A DNA stretch of 64,000 nt from Flavobacterium daemonense (lineage in GTDB: Bacteria; Bacteroidota; Bacteroidia; Flavobacteriales; Flavobacteriaceae): assembly GCF_007341385.1 (NCBI RefSeq), contig NZ_VJYD01000011.1:62001-126000 (forward strand), written 5' to 3'. The number at the start of each line of letters is the position of its first letter. Positions within the stretch are counted from its first letter, which is position 1. The position numbers were made by a program, and so were the translations under genes. Below the pieces are notes generated by a model that was not told the DNA's origin, did no database searches, and saw only the letters and a program-made list of their open reading frames with translations. Shown one piece after another: positions 62,094 through 64,000 of the stretch.

Positions 62094-63518
62094 TTATTCA
62101 TAGTTACGTTGGCAAAATAGCTCACCTAGCTCCTTCAATGCTTTTTCGGTTTTTAATTGCCATATATTGCAGTAATTCAACCTTAAATAATTGTCATATT
62201 CATTTTTTGCAGAAAACAGCTCGCCTGGCGCATAACTTATTCCTTTTTCTATCGCATAATCATATAACAATAAAGACTTTACACGAGTAGGTAATTCAAT
62301 CCATAATACAATGCCGCCATTTGGACGGCTGATTTTTGTTCCATTCGGGAAGTATTTTTCAATTAATTCTGTAGTGCGAAGCAAATTTTTATGCAGTTCC
62401 AATCGATATCTCTGCAAATGACGGTCATAAGTACCCGAATTCAATAATTGCTGCACTACTCGTTGATTAAAATTAGATGTTGAACCATTATGCATCCATT
62501 TGATTCTAGACACTTCGGCTAAGAAACGTCCGGGAGCACACCACCCTATTCGAAATCCCGGGACCAAAGTTTTGGTAAAAGAACTGCAATACATTACCCA
62601 GCCGTTTTTATCATACGTTTTGATTGCATCAGGTCTGCTTCCGTTGAAAAAAATGTCTCCATAAAGATCATCTTCAATAATTGGGATATTTCTGCTGTTT
62701 GCAAAATCTGCAAGCTGTTTTTTTGTTTCTGTACTTATGCAGGCTGCATCGGGATTATTGAAATTGCTGACAAATAAACAAGCTTTTATGTGAAGCCTTT
62801 GTGCTATGTTTTCAACATCAGCAAACTTAATTCCAGTTTCAGGGTCAGAAGGTATTGTTGCAAGTTTCAAATCAAGACATTCAAGGATTTGCAGGATTCC
62901 ATAATAACAAGGGTCTTGAACCAGTACCGTATCTCCGGGTTGTGTTACGGCTTTTAGGCAGCATAACAAGGCTTCTTTTGCGCCATTTGTTATGATTAAT
63001 TCATCGGCATGCAGACTGCCGCCCCATAAAAAGGACCGCTTTGAGATTTCTTCACGAAGCTCTTTGTTTCCATTTCGCTGTTCCAAAGTAAGATAAGTTC
63101 CAGAAATATCTCTTGATACATTTTGAATTGCACGTTTGATTCCATTAAAAGGCAATAAACGATGGTCTGGTATTGCATTGGCAAAAGATACAAAATCTGA
63201 CCTGTTCTCCTCTTTGTGTATCTTCTGTAAAAGTTCATCGATACGTACCTCGCTCTCTGAAAATGAAGCAGGCAATGATCTCGGTATAGGAAGTTTTTTG
63301 ATTGATTGATGCCTTACAAAATAACCGGATCTTTCTCTTGAATCGATCACTCCATTATCAATTAGAAAGTTAAAACTTTGAAGAATCGTGCCAACACTCG
63401 TGTTATATTCCTTCTGCAAATGACGCAGAGACGGCAGTTTGTCTCCAGATTTATAAATACCTTCCTCAATCATGGAAGCGATTTTATTTGCGAGATTTAT
63501 GTAAACAGGTTCTTTCAT
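62094..63518 (-). CDS. MocR-type GntR/aminotransferase transcriptional regulator (copy B)
   Basis: The 474-residue protein is nearly identical to the regulator at 10785. I count 25 differing residues, with substitutions spread over the whole length but concentrated at the C terminus. The GntR winged helix, the NFNNPDAAC segment and the PLP-lysine motif SSFTKTLVPGFRIGW are intact, so both copies appear functional. It is divergent from a second SnoaL-RidA gene, as in copy A. Two nearly identical regulators with near-identical operators would be expected to cross-regulate. Confidence 0.88.
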   Translation of the reverse strand: MKEPVYINLANKIASMIEEGIYKSGDKLPSLRHLQKEYNTSVGTILQSFNFLIDNGVIDSRERSGYFVRHQSIKKLPIPRSLPASFSESEVRIDELLQKIHKEENRSDFVSFANAIPDHRLLPFNGIKRAIQNVSRDISGTYLTLEQRNGNKELREEISKRSFLWGGSLHADELIITNGAKEALLCCLKAVTQPGDTVLVQDPCYYGILQILECLDLKLATIPSDPETGIKFADVENIAQRLHIKACLFVSNFNNPDAACISTETKKQLADFANSRNIPIIEDDLYGDIFFNGSRPDAIKTYDKNGWVMYCSSFTKTLVPGFRIGWCAPGRFLAEVSRIKWMHNGSTSNFNQRVVQQLLNSGTYDRHLQRYRLELHKNLLRTTELIEKYFPNGTKISRPNGGIVLWIELPTRVKSLLLYDYAIEKGISYAPGELFSAKNEYDNYLRLNYCNIWQLKTEKALKELGELFCQRNYE

Positions 63519-63625
63519 TAGACAAAGATAACAATCTGTTACAGTAAAATATTCAAAATCTGCATCTGTTTTGGTGTTAGTTAATTTTAGAAGTTTGCTT
63601 TATCTAATTATTAAAAAGAAATCAA

Positions 63626-64000
63626 ATGAAACTTCAAAACATTATTACATTTTTTATCCTATTATCAATATCTATTAATGCACAAAATAAAACTATGAGT
63701 ACTACACAACAATCAGAAAAAACAGTTAGAGATTTTTTAGAAATTGTTCGCTCAGGAAAAGATCCTGAAAGAGCCGCAGAATTCATGTCTGAATCTGTCA
63801 AAGCCAATCAATTGAACTCTGAACATCAAGAGGTAATTATGAGAACGCCCGCGAACTACGCGGAACATGTAAAAGATTTTATGAAAATGTACGGGAATTA
63901 TAAGCTTGAAATTACCGAGTTGATAGCCAATGGCGATAAAGTGTATGCACGATGGGAGCAATTAGGAAAACAAATGACCGACATTGATGGCTTTAAAGCA
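63626..64000 (+). CDS. SnoaL-RidA fusion protein, copy B (3' end missing)
   Basis: Translated from the ATG at 63626 (MKLQNIITFFILLSISINAQ, a signal peptide), it is open to the window edge for 125 codons. It matches the first part of the protein at 12314 with few changes after the signal peptide (for example V to L and M to I). Only the SnoaL/NTF2-like domain is present; the RidA domain is presumably beyond the edge. The divergent upstream regulator and candidate AATCTGTTAC repeats (63533-63570) are conserved with copy A. Confidence 0.85.
   Translation, partial: MKLQNIITFFILLSISINAQNKTMSTTQQSEKTVRDFLEIVRSGKDPERAAEFMSESVKANQLNSEHQEVIMRTPANYAEHVKDFMKMYGNYKLEITELIANGDKVYARWEQLGKQMTDIDGFKA

Larger units (their letters stand above)
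62094..64000. repeat. Long direct repeat, copy B (continues past the window)
   Basis: This matches 10785-12688 in the same orientation across the MocR gene, divergent promoter and start of the SnoaL-RidA gene. Similarity persists to the last base of the window, so the right boundary lies outside. A weaker match extends left to about 61965. Confidence 0.9.

Overview
The window is low-GC chromosomal DNA from a member of the Bacteroidota, most likely Flavobacterium or a close relative. The grounds are a SusC/SusD pair, a hybrid two-component regulator (HTCS), a type IX secretion (T9SS) tail on a secreted lyase, and TAnnTTTG -7 promoter elements. Nothing in it fixes the species.

Layout. (1) 1-8.9 kb: a minus-strand sugar-acid operon preceded by an AraC-type regulator: mutarotase, amidohydrolase/lactonase, SDR dehydrogenase, FucP permease, UxaA-family dehydratase, second SDR, then LutA and a partial LutB. 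The gene set fits non-phosphorylative L-fucose oxidation ending in pyruvate plus L-lactate, with LutAB oxidising the lactate. (2) 9.1-16.5 kb: an accessory patch. Two M57 'HEIGH' metallopeptidase lipoproteins flank a MocR-type regulator, a SnoaL-RidA fusion, a GNAT and an IS3-family element. (3) 16.6-51.8 kb: a large polysaccharide utilisation locus (PUL). It holds a 1687-residue secreted PL8 lyase, a DUF4861 protein, a KduD-like SDR, two sulfatases, a second PL8-like lyase, a GH43/GH117-like propeller, a GH35, two esterases, two right-handed beta-helix proteins, two GH88 hydrolases, SusC/SusD and the HTCS. The target looks like a sulfated, acylated, uronic-acid-containing polysaccharide, possibly glycosaminoglycan-like. 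(4) 51.8-58.7 kb: small genes, then a complete stressosome-type operon (RsbR-RsbS-RsbT, ATPase-PP2C fusion, histidine kinase) and a DUF6766 membrane protein. (5) 59-61.8 kb: large-subunit catalase plus a DUF892 ferritin-like protein. (6) 62-64 kb: a second copy of the MocR/SnoaL-RidA pair, cut by the window edge.

How it works together. Surface lyases, sulfatases and esterases would depolymerise and trim the glycan, SusCD import oligosaccharides, and GH88, GH35 and the propeller enzyme finish them. KduD would feed the uronate product towards KDG. The most informative non-coding signal is a shared promoter module in front of four transcription units (M57 peptidase, secreted PL8, susC, sulfatase). 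It is a direct repeat of AAAAGGA-type half-sites exactly 21 bp apart, placed 28-29 bp upstream of a TAnnTTTG element and followed by a CG-centred element. It is the best candidate for the HTCS operator and ties a peptidase outside the main cluster to the PUL.

About 95%-identical MocR/SnoaL-RidA copies lie in direct orientation about 51 kb apart and bracket the whole PUL. No rRNA, tRNA or CRISPR array was recognised.
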